Source: an uncultured Ruminococcus sp.
GTDB taxonomy: Bacteria; Bacillota; Clostridia; Oscillospirales; Acutalibacteraceae
Length of the DNA stretch: 64,000 nt
Reading direction: 5' to 3'
Assembly: GCA_902762615.1 (NCBI GenBank)
Contig: CACWOX010000006.1
Span: forward strand, 1 to 64,000
Below the pieces are notes generated by a model that searched no databases, was not told the origin of the DNA, and saw only the letters and a list, made by a program, of their open reading frames with translations. Position numbers and translations under genes: made by a program. Positions 17,218 through 24,995 of this stretch are shown piece by piece; the stretch's first letter is position 1, and each line of letters starts with the position of its first letter.

Positions 17218-18639
17218 TTAAAATCGGAAATACAGAAATGGATTATAGGTGTCGCTCACAAGGCATATCACACACAGCGCCATGATCGCTCCGTAAAGGC
17301 AGACGCTGCACGCCGTGGCGAGATACCGATTGCGAGGCTTGGGTACCCTGGCGTAGCCGCCGAACCCGCTCAGGCTCATCAGCATGAGCGGGAAGCCGCA
17401 GTTTCTGAAATAATAGACGCACTGCGGGTCGGCTGCCGCATTCCCGTTCACGAGGAACATGGAACCCAGAAGGTCAAAGGCGCTGCCTATGCTGTCGCTC
17501 GAGAAAAATACCCAGCCCACTGTGACGATGATCATTGTCGTGATGTGCCTGATCCACACGGGAATTTTGGGTACTATGCCCGCCAGCGGGTATTTTTCCA
17601 GAATCAGCAGCAGCCCGTAAAAGGCTCCCCACGCGACGAAATTCCACGCCGCGCCGTGCCAGAGTCCCGTCAGGCTCCACACAATGGCAAGGTTGAGAAT
17701 CGTGCGTGCCGTTCCCCTCCGGCTGCCTCCCAGCGGAATATACACGTAATCTCTGAACCATCCGCTGAGCGAGATGTGCCACCGCTTCCAGAAATCCTTG
17801 ATGCTGACCGCCGTGTAGGGGAAGTTGAAATTCTGCATGAATTCAAAGCCGAACATTCTTCCCAGACCGATCGCCATGTCGGAATATCCGCCGAAGTCAA
17901 AATAGATCTGCATGGTGTAGCATACCGCCGCAAGCCACGCGCTCGCGGCACTCAGTCCCTCCGAACCGCCCGCAAGGATTTCGGTGTGCATGGCGCCTAT
18001 GGTATTGGCAAAGATCACCTTCTTGCCGAGTCCCCGTATAAAGACAATCACTCCGTCAAGAAATTTCTCGGGAGTGTGCTTCCTGCCGAAAAGCTGTTTT
18101 TCGATATCCGCATACTGCACGATCGGTCCCGCTATCAGCTGGGGAAACATGGCAATGTACATCGCAAAGGAAACGATATTCCTCTGCGCTTTCACCTTTC
18201 CTCTGTACACGTCGATGACATAGGAAAGTATCTGGAATGTGTAAAACGATATTCCCACCGGCAGTGAAACATTCAACAGAGGTATATCCACCGAGGGAAT
18301 ATGATTGATATTTCCGATAATGAAGTTGCTGTATTTGAAGAAGCCGAGCAGCAGCAGATCAAATATCACCGCCGCTGTGACAATCCGCTTTCGGGCTTTT
18401 GGATGATCCGAACTGCGCTCAATGTCAAGTCCTACATTGAAATTGAAGCCTATGCTCAGCAGCATAAGGATGATGTAGACCGGCTCACCCCATGCGTAAA
18501 AAATCAGACTTGCCCCGCACAGCACCAGATTTCTGCGATGCTCCTCCAGCCTGCGGTTCCAGAAGCAAAGCGGCAGAAAATACAGCAACAGCACCGCCGG
18601 CAAAAACGCAAATAAAAATACTGCACTGCTGAAAACCAT
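17218..18639 (-). CDS. MBOAT family O-acyltransferase (AlgI/DltB-like)
   Basis: A 473-residue polytopic membrane protein with about 11 hydrophobic segments. It matches the AlgI-type MBOAT family: N-terminal MVFSSAVFLFAFLPAVLLLYF, AWGEPVYIILMLLSIGFNF, FPQLIAGPIVQYADI, YFDFGGYSDMAIGLGRMFGFEFMQNFNFPY, KRWHISLSGWFRDYVYIPLGGSR, and SLTGLWHGAAWNFVAWGAFYG with the conserved active-site His of WHG. I chose the start at 18639, where the family begins and GGAAGG lies upstream, rather than a GTG/ATG further out. It should carry acetyl across the membrane for the DHHW and GDSL partners. DltB is the alternative, but no dltA/dltC are present. Confidence 0.88.
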   Translation of the reverse strand: MVFSSAVFLFAFLPAVLLLYFLPLCFWNRRLEEHRRNLVLCGASLIFYAWGEPVYIILMLLSIGFNFNVGLDIERSSDHPKARKRIVTAAVIFDLLLLGFFKYSNFIIGNINHIPSVDIPLLNVSLPVGISFYTFQILSYVIDVYRGKVKAQRNIVSFAMYIAMFPQLIAGPIVQYADIEKQLFGRKHTPEKFLDGVIVFIRGLGKKVIFANTIGAMHTEILAGGSEGLSAASAWLAAVCYTMQIYFDFGGYSDMAIGLGRMFGFEFMQNFNFPYTAVSIKDFWKRWHISLSGWFRDYVYIPLGGSRRGTARTILNLAIVWSLTGLWHGAAWNFVAWGAFYGLLLILEKYPLAGIVPKIPVWIRHITTMIIVTVGWVFFSSDSIGSAFDLLGSMFLVNGNAAADPQCVYYFRNCGFPLMLMSLSGFGGYARVPKPRNRYLATACSVCLYGAIMALCVICLVSDTYNPFLYFRF

Positions 18640-18667
18640 TTTGTTTTTATCCTTCCGATTGTTATGA

Positions 18668-19138
18668 TTAAAGCGCTTCTTTGAATGTTTCGAGCACCTT
18701 GTCGGGATGCGAACAGACCGCAAAAAGCACAAATCCCTGTGAGCTTTCCAGCACGTAGCTGCCCAGCAGCGCTTCCTCCTCCGGCGCGTATCCGTTAAAC
18801 AGCACGATCTTGTCCTCTATGCGCTTCTTTAAAACCTCCGTCAGCTCCTGCGACTGCGATTCGTCCTTCAGACGGACCAGCAGAAGTTCCCTGACGTCCA
18901 TGACCGAATCGGCTGAATAATATACGACGCCGTCGTAATCTCCCGCTGAGAGCAGAAAGGTCTTTTTGAATTCGCCGCCGCTTCTGAGCGTGAGTCCCTC
19001 TGTGTCGAAGCTCTCTGTGAGCTGCGCGGCGATTTCCTCCGCCGTTTTATCGCTGACAGGCGCTTGCCGCGTCACAAAGAACACAAATGCCATTGTAAGC
19101 ACAGCGCACAGAATTGCCATGAACCTCGGCATGTTCAT
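18668..19138 (-). CDS. DUF4358 membrane-anchored protein
   Basis: A 156-residue protein with one N-terminal membrane helix (FMAILCAVLTMAFVFFV) and an external domain of the DUF4358 family (YDGVVYYSADSVMDVRELLLVRLKD, FNGYAPEEEALLGSYVLE, GFVLFAVCSHPDKVLETFKEAL). The family is common beside MBOAT/DHHW genes in Clostridia, and no biochemical role is established. Its ATG overlaps the stop of the upstream GDSL gene by 4 bp (ATGA), and the MBOAT gene starts 28 bp later. The context says it is an accessory part of the same acyl-transfer complex on the outer membrane face. Confidence 0.82.
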   Translation of the reverse strand: MNMPRFMAILCAVLTMAFVFFVTRQAPVSDKTAEEIAAQLTESFDTEGLTLRSGGEFKKTFLLSAGDYDGVVYYSADSVMDVRELLLVRLKDESQSQELTEVLKKRIEDKIVLFNGYAPEEEALLGSYVLESSQGFVLFAVCSHPDKVLETFKEAL

Positions 19139-19911
19139 TTGTATATCCTCATTTCTCTGATAATATGCTTTCCCCAGTACTTGGTGTAGAAGTCGCGCTC
19201 CATGTGTATCCCGTCCCCTTTGGCATATTCCCTGCACTGCTCCTCCAAAGACGAATTGTCCAGATATTCTATGTTCAGCTCGCTGCACATCTGCTTGAGA
19301 CATTCATTGAATTGATCCACAACGGTAAACCGCTTGTCTCGCGCTATGGACGTATTAACCGGAAACAAAAGGCTCACGATGATTCTTGTCTTGGGACAGC
19401 TTTCCCTGATCTGCTCTATCAGCTTGCGGTAATTGTCCGCAAACTGCTGATCTCTGCCTTTCTTGGAGGAAATGGCGTTGATCCCGTAGTGCAGTATCAG
19501 AATCTTAGGCTTTACCCTCTGAATCATGGGCAGGTTTTCCCTGAGATCCTTGAGATTCGCGCTGACCTTTGCCATCAGGTGATTGCCGTTGACAAGCCCG
19601 TAGACGCTCAACTCCGCCATAAGCGAATCTCCGCACACGTAGACGTCTGATAATACCTCGCGGTAGGTCAGCTTGCCCTTCTCTATCTTCTTGATGGTAT
19701 TTTCTATCCGTTGAGTGATATTTTTCTCGGTCAGCTCTCTTTCATAGGCGGCGTTTGCGTTGTCAATGTGCTGCTGCGCGTCGTCCACACGGCAGCTTTC
19801 CCACAACGCAAGCGTCTCGGCGGCATGAAGGGTATCTGTAGCGGACACTGTCTCCGACGAGGTCATACCGTTCAGGCGAAATAAATGATAGACGGGCCAT
19901 TCCAGCAGCAT
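19135..19911 (-). CDS. SGNH/GDSL hydrolase-type acetyltransferase/esterase
   Basis: A 258-residue SGNH-fold protein from the first ordinary start at 19911: VCGDSLMAEL (nucleophile block), ILHYGINAISS (block III), and GDGIHMERDFYTKYWGKHI with the Asp-x-x-His pair near the C-terminus. The open frame extends upstream for 14 codons from 19953 to a stop at 19965, and this extension encodes TKRSIALSLILTL, completing a signal anchor that the 19911 start would truncate. No ATG, GTG or TTG exists there, but TAAGGGGG at 19965-19958 sits just before an ATT codon, so a non-canonical start (272 residues) is likely. First gene of the acetylation operon. Confidence 0.8.
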   Translation of the reverse strand: MLLEWPVYHLFRLNGMTSSETVSATDTLHAAETLALWESCRVDDAQQHIDNANAAYERELTEKNITQRIENTIKKIEKGKLTYREVLSDVYVCGDSLMAELSVYGLVNGNHLMAKVSANLKDLRENLPMIQRVKPKILILHYGINAISSKKGRDQQFADNYRKLIEQIRESCPKTRIIVSLLFPVNTSIARDKRFTVVDQFNECLKQMCSELNIEYLDNSSLEEQCREYAKGDGIHMERDFYTKYWGKHIIREMRIYK

Positions 19912-20030
19912 GAGAGTCAGTATCAGCGACAGCGCTATGCTTCTTTTCGTAATGATTCCCCCTTAACTGTTTCCGGCAGCCGATTGCGGCTGCACAAAGC
20001 AAAAAACACAAAACAAAAAGCACAGATTTA

Positions 20031-20059
20031 ATAGTATCATAATAACCGAATAAAGTCAA
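20031..20059 (-). promoter_or_regulatory. Promoter of the O-acetylation operon
   Basis: On the minus strand: TTGACT (20059-20054), 17-bp spacer, TACTAT (20036-20031), about 80 bp before the GDSL gene. Confidence 0.55.
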
Positions 20060-20205
20060 TTGCCTTGCCGCTGTTTTAACAATTATGTCAAGATGTCAGG
20101 CGGCTGTCTGACGGTTCTCATTTGCCCAATATTTAGTTATCCGGCATTTATTATAAAAATCTATAAAATTAATACTAAATTTAAATATTCCACTGCCGCA
20201 AGGTC

Positions 20206-20234
20206 TTGATATTTTGTCAAAAATGGAGTAAAAT
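20206..20234 (+). promoter_or_regulatory. Promoter upstream of 9-bp repeat array
   Basis: TTGATA (20206-20211), 17-bp spacer, TAAAAT (20229-20234). The predicted transcript would begin near 20241 and carry the repeat array in its leader. Confidence 0.5.
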
Positions 20235-20270
20235 AAAAAATCAGATATATGATTGTTGTTTTTGCAAGCT

Positions 20271-20333
20271 GTTAAACGTGTTAAACGTGTTAAACGTGTT
20301 AAACATGTTAAACATGTTAAACATGATAAACGA
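20271..20333 (+). repeat. 9-bp tandem repeat, seven units
   Basis: Seven direct units of 9 bp: three GTTAAACGT, three GTTAAACAT and a diverged GATAAACGA. They lie in the predicted 5' leader of the gene at 20360. A 9-bp unit keeps any reading frame; one frame reads (V/M)-L-N repeatedly and stays open to a TAA at 20380-20382, overlapping the downstream start. Confidence 0.9.
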
Positions 20334-20359
20334 TTACTTTTTTCTTTGGAGTGGTAAAT

Positions 20360-20875
20360 TTGTCCGAACCGATCAATATTAACAAGGAATACGGAAGGCT
20401 TTCGGAGCTTTTTTTCGCTGTGTGGAACGTCTCGCCGCCTGTCAATTATATCTGGGTGGATTTTGAGAACCGGCAGGTGATGTGCGGTCAGCATGACGAG
20501 ATTTGCGACCTCGCCGGCGAAAGAAGAAACCTGAAGGCACAGGGCGGCAAATTTGTCGAGCTGATCTCTTACGACGAAAACGGCGAGGCTATCAGGAATT
20601 TCGACAACTTCTCCTTTGAAGAGGAAATCCCCTTTCTCAAGGCTAACCGCGCCGACCTTCTCAAATTCCTTGCCGTTCTGCAAAAAATCGACATTCTCAG
20701 CTGGCGCAACAGCTTCCCATCTCAGCGCGAAGGCATCAGCTGGCGAGTCGATATTTATTCCGAAAACGGCAGCGAAAAGCACTCCTCCGGACAAGCCCGC
20801 TTTCCGACGGAATGGGCTGAATTCGGCAAGTCCATCAGCGCACTCGTTCAGTCGGTGCAATCCGACAACAGATAA
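20360..20875 (+). CDS. Hypothetical cytosolic protein
   Basis: A 171-residue protein without signal peptide or membrane segment, and no family that I recognise. TTG at 20360 is chosen because GGAG (20348-20351) is 8 nt upstream; a GTG at 20351 overlaps that site. The sequence is rich in aromatic and acidic residues (LSELFFAVWNVSPPVNYIWVDFENRQVMCG; FEEEIPFLKANRADLLKFL; GISWRVDIYSENGSEKHSSG). The alternating pattern suggests a mixed alpha/beta domain. It is followed after 29 bp by an L,D-transpeptidase gene and is likely co-transcribed, so an envelope-related regulatory role is conceivable but not shown. Confidence 0.7.
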   Translation: MSEPININKEYGRLSELFFAVWNVSPPVNYIWVDFENRQVMCGQHDEICDLAGERRNLKAQGGKFVELISYDENGEAIRNFDNFSFEEEIPFLKANRADLLKFLAVLQKIDILSWRNSFPSQREGISWRVDIYSENGSEKHSSGQARFPTEWAEFGKSISALVQSVQSDNR

Positions 20876-20904
20876 ATTCCCCGTTTGCAGGGAGGAATGT
20901 AACA

Positions 20905-21927
20905 ATGCCAGACAATAGAATTTCCGAAAACGACGCCTTTGATCTGCTCAACAGTGAGTTCTCCAACTTTGCGCTGGAGAAGGAAAACGCAAGAAACCTC
21001 GAGGCGCTCAGAAAAAGAAACGGACAGCAGCAGCCGCAAAAAGCCCCGGCGGTTGTAGATGAAGAGGATATTGACGAGGACGATGAGGACGACTCCGGCG
21101 GTCGCGGATGTGTCGGCACTTTTTTCCGCATACTGATTATTCTGCTGCTTGCCGGCGCTGTCGCGTGGATCATCTTTATGCCGCAGGGCAGTCTCGGTGA
21201 GCTGTGGGACAAATTCTCCCCCAATCTCAGCGCCGCTTATTCTTGGGCTGCCGGACTTCTGGGCGGTGAGAAAAGCAGTGCGCCGTCACAATCCTCCGAC
21301 AAAGACGACGGCAAGGACGACAGCCACAATGCCGGCGCCACTACCGCCGCTTCGTCCGAAAGTACCGCACAGACCACCGCTGCGCCGGTTTCGTCAGAGA
21401 ACGGTGGCGCCGTTGAGAGCACCGACACGGACAATTCGTCCTACAGTATAACGGTTTACCGCCCGAGCCAGATCGTCATTGTGTACGACTCCGCCGGAAA
21501 TCCCGTCAAGGTGTTCTCTTGCTCCTCGGGGAAAGCCGCCACCCCCACTAAGCTGGGCGATTACGCCATACGCGCCAAATATCGCTGGCGATTCATGGTC
21601 GGCAACTGCTACACCCAGTATGCCTCCTCTTTCAGCAGCGGCTATCTCTTCCACTCTATCCCCTACAACAAAAAGAATGCCGGCACGATGTCCAACGCTT
21701 CCTATGACAAGCTCGGCAATCCCGCTTCCTCCGGCTGCATCAGGCTTTGCTTCCGCGACACCAAGTGGATTTACGACAACTGCCCCATAGGCACAAAGGT
21801 CAGGGTGGTGGACGAAAATGCGCCCGCCGGCTCGGTTCCGGAGATTATTCCCGAACGTATCAAGGATTCGGCTCACAACGGCTGGGATCCCACCGACGAT
21901 TCCCCCGACAGCCCCTACAATCAATAA
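20905..21927 (+). CDS. Membrane-anchored L,D-transpeptidase (YkuD)
   Basis: A 340-residue type II membrane protein: cytoplasmic N-terminus of about 70 residues with an acidic patch (DEEDIDEDDEDD), one membrane helix (about 72-92, FFRILIILLLAGAVAWIIFM), a Ser/Thr/Ala-rich spacer of about 75 residues, and a C-terminal YkuD catalytic domain. The catalytic signature is present as LFHSIPY (His) followed by PASSGCIRLCFRD with Cys near residue 278. These enzymes form 3-3 peptidoglycan cross-links or attach proteins to the wall. The GGGAGG ribosome site is 10 nt before the ATG. The long low-complexity linker would let the domain reach the wall. Confidence 0.88.
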   Translation: MPDNRISENDAFDLLNSEFSNFALEKENARNLEALRKRNGQQQPQKAPAVVDEEDIDEDDEDDSGGRGCVGTFFRILIILLLAGAVAWIIFMPQGSLGELWDKFSPNLSAAYSWAAGLLGGEKSSAPSQSSDKDDGKDDSHNAGATTAASSESTAQTTAAPVSSENGGAVESTDTDNSSYSITVYRPSQIVIVYDSAGNPVKVFSCSSGKAATPTKLGDYAIRAKYRWRFMVGNCYTQYASSFSSGYLFHSIPYNKKNAGTMSNASYDKLGNPASSGCIRLCFRDTKWIYDNCPIGTKVRVVDENAPAGSVPEIIPERIKDSAHNGWDPTDDSPDSPYNQ

Positions 21928-22000
21928 TTCCCATGCATAATTTACCCCTTTCGGACAGAAAATGTATTTGCAGTACTGTGCCCGAAGGTGTGTGGTGATC

Positions 22001-22783
22001 ATGTCGGTTTTGGAATTGATCGGAATAATTAAATTATCCTATCGTCAGGCAGAGGGTCGGCGCATGAAACACGCTGTTCTCTGCCTGAAAACTATTTTGT
22101 CGCTTGCCGCGTTCGGCACATTCTCTTTGATCTGTCTGCGTGAAAGCGGCAGCAGCATCCATATTCCTCTCGCTGTCTGCGCCGCTGCGACGGCTCTCAT
22201 CTCGGTCTGTTTCAGAGGCATGATCAGGCGTGAAGCCTATCTGCTGTCGGTCGGGTTCCTTCATACCGGCGGGGACGGACGGTTTCAGGCGCCCGATATT
22301 CTCTCCCTGCTGTCGGCAGAGCTTGTCTGTCTGGCGGCAAAATGGACGGTCAGTGCGGTTATGCTGAGTCCCGCCTGCGTCTGTCTGCGGTTCGGGATAA
22401 GGTATTACTCCCTCAGTGCCGACAGGAGGGGATTCATGCTGTTGCTGGCGGCGGCGCTGCTGCTGGCGGCGGGTGGATTGATCTTCGCTGCCGTCACAAG
22501 GACGCGGATGTGCTGCGCGGAATATTTGTGGATGAGCAGGGAATGCGGCGGCATGCTCTCTGCCATCGACTGCTCGTGGGAACTGACTTCGGACAGCTGC
22601 GGCGAGCTGCTGCGGCTGAAATGCCTCTCGCTGTTCTGCGGTATGTCGATCGCTTCGCTCTGCGAAATGAATTTCTCAAAGCGGCTGATGAAACTCAATC
22701 GCTCCCGACTGGAACGGGGGATTTATATGGAAATCATCAGCGACTCACGCGGTCAGCAGCACATCGAGCTTGCGGCGGATTGA
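22001..22783 (+). CDS. Hypothetical polytopic membrane protein
   Basis: A 260-residue membrane protein that I do not recognise. Hydrophobic segments: about 30-50 (CLKTILSLAAFGTFSLICL), 55-72 (IPLAVCAAATALISVCF), 100-125 (LSLLSAELVCLAAKWTVSAVML) and 145-168 (GFMLLLAAALLLAAGGLIFAAV). It is rich in Cys (more than ten), mostly in or near the membrane. The C-terminal 85 residues are soluble. GAAGGTG lies 10 nt before the ATG at 22001. It sits between the L,D-transpeptidase and nrdG genes with short gaps, but there is no functional link to either. Confidence 0.65.
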   Translation: MSVLELIGIIKLSYRQAEGRRMKHAVLCLKTILSLAAFGTFSLICLRESGSSIHIPLAVCAAATALISVCFRGMIRREAYLLSVGFLHTGGDGRFQAPDILSLLSAELVCLAAKWTVSAVMLSPACVCLRFGIRYYSLSADRRGFMLLLAAALLLAAGGLIFAAVTRTRMCCAEYLWMSRECGGMLSAIDCSWELTSDSCGELLRLKCLSLFCGMSIASLCEMNFSKRLMKLNRSRLERGIYMEIISDSRGQQHIELAAD

Positions 22784-22823
22784 TTTGTTCTCTTTTTACC
22801 AACGCATTTACAGAAAGGATTTG

Positions 22824-23339
22824 ATGAAAATGGCAAAGCTGCGAATCGCCGGAATCGTTCCCGAATCGGTGGTGGACGGTCCCGGCTTCCGATACACGGT
22901 TTTTACCCAGGGGTGCAGGCACAACTGCAAGGGCTGCCACAACCCGCAGACGCACGACTTTGGCGGCGGATACACTGCCGACACCGACGACCTTTTTGCC
23001 GAGATGATGGAGGATCCGCTTATCAGGGGTATGACCTTTTCGGGCGGCGACCCCTTCGAGCAGCCGGCGCCGCTTGCCGAGCTTGCCGCCAAAGCGCACG
23101 CTGCCGGAAAGGACATAATGGTTTACACCGGATATACATTTGAACAGCTCGCCGAAAAAGCCAAGTCCGACCCTGCCACCGACGCGCTGCTCCGTCAGAC
23201 CGATATATTGATCGACGGCCCGTTTATTCTGGAGCGGCTCAACTATGAACTGAAATTCCGCGGCTCCGACAACCAGAGGGTCATTGATGTGCCGCGTTCG
23301 CTCAGCGAGGGAACGATTGTCACATTTGAATTTGAATGA
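22824..23339 (+). CDS. nrdG: Anaerobic ribonucleotide reductase activating protein
   Basis: A 171-residue radical-SAM activase. The CxxxCxxC cluster motif is seen as TQGCRHNCKGCHNPQTHDFGGG, followed by GMTFSGGDPFEQ (SAM-binding GGE-like block), MVYTGYTFEQL and DILIDGPFI. It installs the glycyl radical on the class III reductase NrdD under anaerobic conditions. Two starts are possible, 22824 and 22830; AGAAAGGA is 4 or 10 nt away, and the proteins differ by two residues. No nrdD is present nearby, whereas the pair is usually adjacent, so the partner must lie outside the window. Confidence 0.9.
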   Translation: MKMAKLRIAGIVPESVVDGPGFRYTVFTQGCRHNCKGCHNPQTHDFGGGYTADTDDLFAEMMEDPLIRGMTFSGGDPFEQPAPLAELAAKAHAAGKDIMVYTGYTFEQLAEKAKSDPATDALLRQTDILIDGPFILERLNYELKFRGSDNQRVIDVPRSLSEGTIVTFEFE

Positions 23340-23376
23340 GTTTTGCGCGGAAGATGATGATTTTGCTGAATTCACC

Positions 23377-23405
23377 TTGACGTTTTTCCCTATAAATGCT
23401 ATAAT
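23377..23405 (+). promoter_or_regulatory. Sigma-A-type promoter
   Basis: TTGACG (23377-23382), 17-bp spacer, TATAAT (23400-23405), 25 bp before the PD-(D/E)XK gene at 23430. Confidence 0.65.
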
Positions 23406-23429
23406 GATGATGGAAAGGATGTGATCCCA

Positions 23430-24374
23430 ATGGCAGAAACCGGCGCGGTTAACCGAGAGTACAAAGACAGGCTTTTTAAATTTATCTTCGGCAATCCCGA
23501 CAAAAAAGAGTGGACATTGAGTCTGTATAACGCGATGAACGGCTCCCACTACACAAACCCCGATGATATCAGCCTGAATACCATTGAGGACGCCGTTTAC
23601 ATGGGCATGAAAAACGACGTTTCATTCCTGATTGCGGATACATTCAATCTGTACGAGCATCAGTCCAGCTTTAATCCGAACATGCCTATGCGCTTTCTGA
23701 TTTACGCGGGTATGCTGTACGACAAGTACACCGAGACAAGTGAGGATTATTACAAATACAGCCTTATTCAGCAAAAAGCGCCCACGCCCAAGTGCGTTTG
23801 CTTCTACAACGGAACCAGAGAAACCGGAGATCGGGTCATACTGAGCCTGTCGGACGCATTTGATTCCAATGTGACGCCCGACATCGAGGTAAAAGTCACC
23901 ATGATCAATATTAATTACGGGCACAATGTCGATCTTTTGAATGCCTGCAAGCCGCTGGGCGATTATTCATTTTTTGTGCATGAAGCACGCGCGAACAAAA
24001 AATCATTGGGATCACTGGAAAAAGCCATTGACGCCGCAATTGCTGTGCTGCCCGATGATTCTTTGATCAAGCCATTCCTTGTTGCCAACAGAGCGGAGGT
24101 AAAGAGTATGTTTATTACAGAATACGACGAAGAAAAAGCCATTGCCCAGCAGAGAGCCGAAGCAAGGGCTGAGGGCATAGAAGAGGGCATCGAAAAAGGC
24201 ATAGAAAAAGGCATAGAAAAAGGCATAGAAAAAGGCATAGAAAAAGGCAGATTGCTTATGCTTGTCAAGCTGGTAAAGAACGGCTTGCTGACTATATCGC
24301 AGGCAGCCGAAAGCATTGACATGACCGTTCCCGAATTTGAAGCCAAAATGGAAACAATTACACTGACGGCATGA
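23430..24374 (+). CDS. Rpn/PD-(D/E)XK nuclease family transposase-like protein
   Basis: A 314-residue protein of the PD-(D/E)XK family transposase/Rpn recombination-promoting nuclease group. The N-terminal part has the family opening YKDRLFKFIFGNPDKKEW, then AVYMGMKNDVSFLIADTFNLYEHQSSFNPNMPMR, which contains the catalytic D...ExQ (NDVSF, YEHQS) of the nuclease core, then RFLIYAGMLYDKY. The C-terminus holds six tandem EGIEKG-type hexapeptides before a terminal helix. ATG 23430 has AAAGGA 10 nt upstream. It has its own promoter and no terminal inverted repeats nearby, so it behaves like a resident gene rather than an insertion sequence. Members promote RecA-independent DNA exchange in E. coli. 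Confidence 0.82.
   Translation: MAETGAVNREYKDRLFKFIFGNPDKKEWTLSLYNAMNGSHYTNPDDISLNTIEDAVYMGMKNDVSFLIADTFNLYEHQSSFNPNMPMRFLIYAGMLYDKYTETSEDYYKYSLIQQKAPTPKCVCFYNGTRETGDRVILSLSDAFDSNVTPDIEVKVTMININYGHNVDLLNACKPLGDYSFFVHEARANKKSLGSLEKAIDAAIAVLPDDSLIKPFLVANRAEVKSMFITEYDEEKAIAQQRAEARAEGIEEGIEKGIEKGIEKGIEKGIEKGRLLMLVKLVKNGLLTISQAAESIDMTVPEFEAKMETITLTA
24174..24245 (+). repeat. 12-bp coding tandem repeat (EGIEKG region)
   Basis: Six units of 12 bp (consensus GGCATAGAAAAA; the first two units diverged), encoding G-I-E-K steps inside the PD-(D/E)XK protein. The last four units are identical, which is typical of slippage-prone arrays. Confidence 0.9.
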
Positions 24375-24396
24375 CTCCAATCAACTGAATAATTCA

Positions 24397-24454
24397 AAGT
24401 ACTCCCGCAAATGATATGTGTGAAAACATCATTTGAAGGGAGTGCTTTTTTATT
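24397..24454 (+). terminator. Hairpin with T-tract overlapping next gene's ribosome site
   Basis: AAGTACTCCC (24397-24406) pairs with GGGAGTGCTT (24438-24447), and CAAATGAT (24408-24415) with ATCATTTG (24428-24435), followed by TTTTTTATT. It can terminate the upstream transcript. The 3' arm contains AAGGGAG, the ribosome site for the ATG at 24455. Confidence 0.75.
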
Positions 24455-24943
24455 ATGGAATACACCGAAAGAAACCAAGCCGCAGAGGGCATGGAAAACG
24501 TCGAAAACAAAAAACACGACGACACCGAAAAGCTGCTGCGTGAGTGCAATGCCGGCATTAAAATGGGGGTCAGCTCAATTGACGAGGTTCTCCCCTCGGT
24601 TCATGACAGCCATCTCAAGGGCATTTTGGAAAAAAGCCGCCGCGAACACGCAGATCTCGGAGACGATACGCACGGGCTGCTGCTCAAATACGACTGCGAC
24701 ACAAAGGAACCTCACCCCGTCGCCAAAAGCATGTCGTGGATCAAAACCAACGTAAAGCTCATGGTGGATCCCAGTGACAAAACGGTCGCCGATCTCATGA
24801 CCGACGGCTGCAATATGGGCATTAAGTCCATCAACGGCTATCTCAACGAGTACACCCTCGCGGACTCCAGAGCACAGAAAATCGCAGGAAAACTCATCGA
24901 CATCGAACAGCGCATGGTTGACGCATTGGCAGAATATGTTTGA
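24455..24943 (+). CDS. Helical-bundle hypothetical protein
   Basis: A 162-residue cytosolic protein, almost entirely helical by pattern, resembling the ferritin-like/DUF2383-type helical bundles of Clostridia. I could not assign a firm family. Two repeated halves can be seen: GIKMGVSSIDEVLPSVHDSHLKGIL and CNMGIKSINGYLNEYTLADSRAQKIA, each MG(V/I)xSI-type followed by an amphipathic helix, with SMSWIKTNVKLMVDPSDKTVADLMTDG between. No metal-ligand set is obvious, though His and Glu are plentiful (REHADLGDDTHG). Its ribosome site lies inside the preceding hairpin, so expression may depend on that structure. Confidence 0.72.
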   Translation: MEYTERNQAAEGMENVENKKHDDTEKLLRECNAGIKMGVSSIDEVLPSVHDSHLKGILEKSRREHADLGDDTHGLLLKYDCDTKEPHPVAKSMSWIKTNVKLMVDPSDKTVADLMTDGCNMGIKSINGYLNEYTLADSRAQKIAGKLIDIEQRMVDALAEYV

Positions 24944-24995
24944 GTTTATTCAGAAAAGCATAATGATAGATTAACAGATTATTCACACTTTCCTC

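Noticed and set aside
20271-20333. Possible CRISPR or plasmid iterons
   Set aside because: Units are only 9 bp and contiguous with no spacers, and no cas or replication gene is near. It is a simple tandem repeat.
23430-24374. Insertion sequence around the PD-(D/E)XK transposase-like gene
   Set aside because: No terminal inverted repeats or target duplications are seen. The gene has its own promoter and is a typical resident Rpn-type gene.
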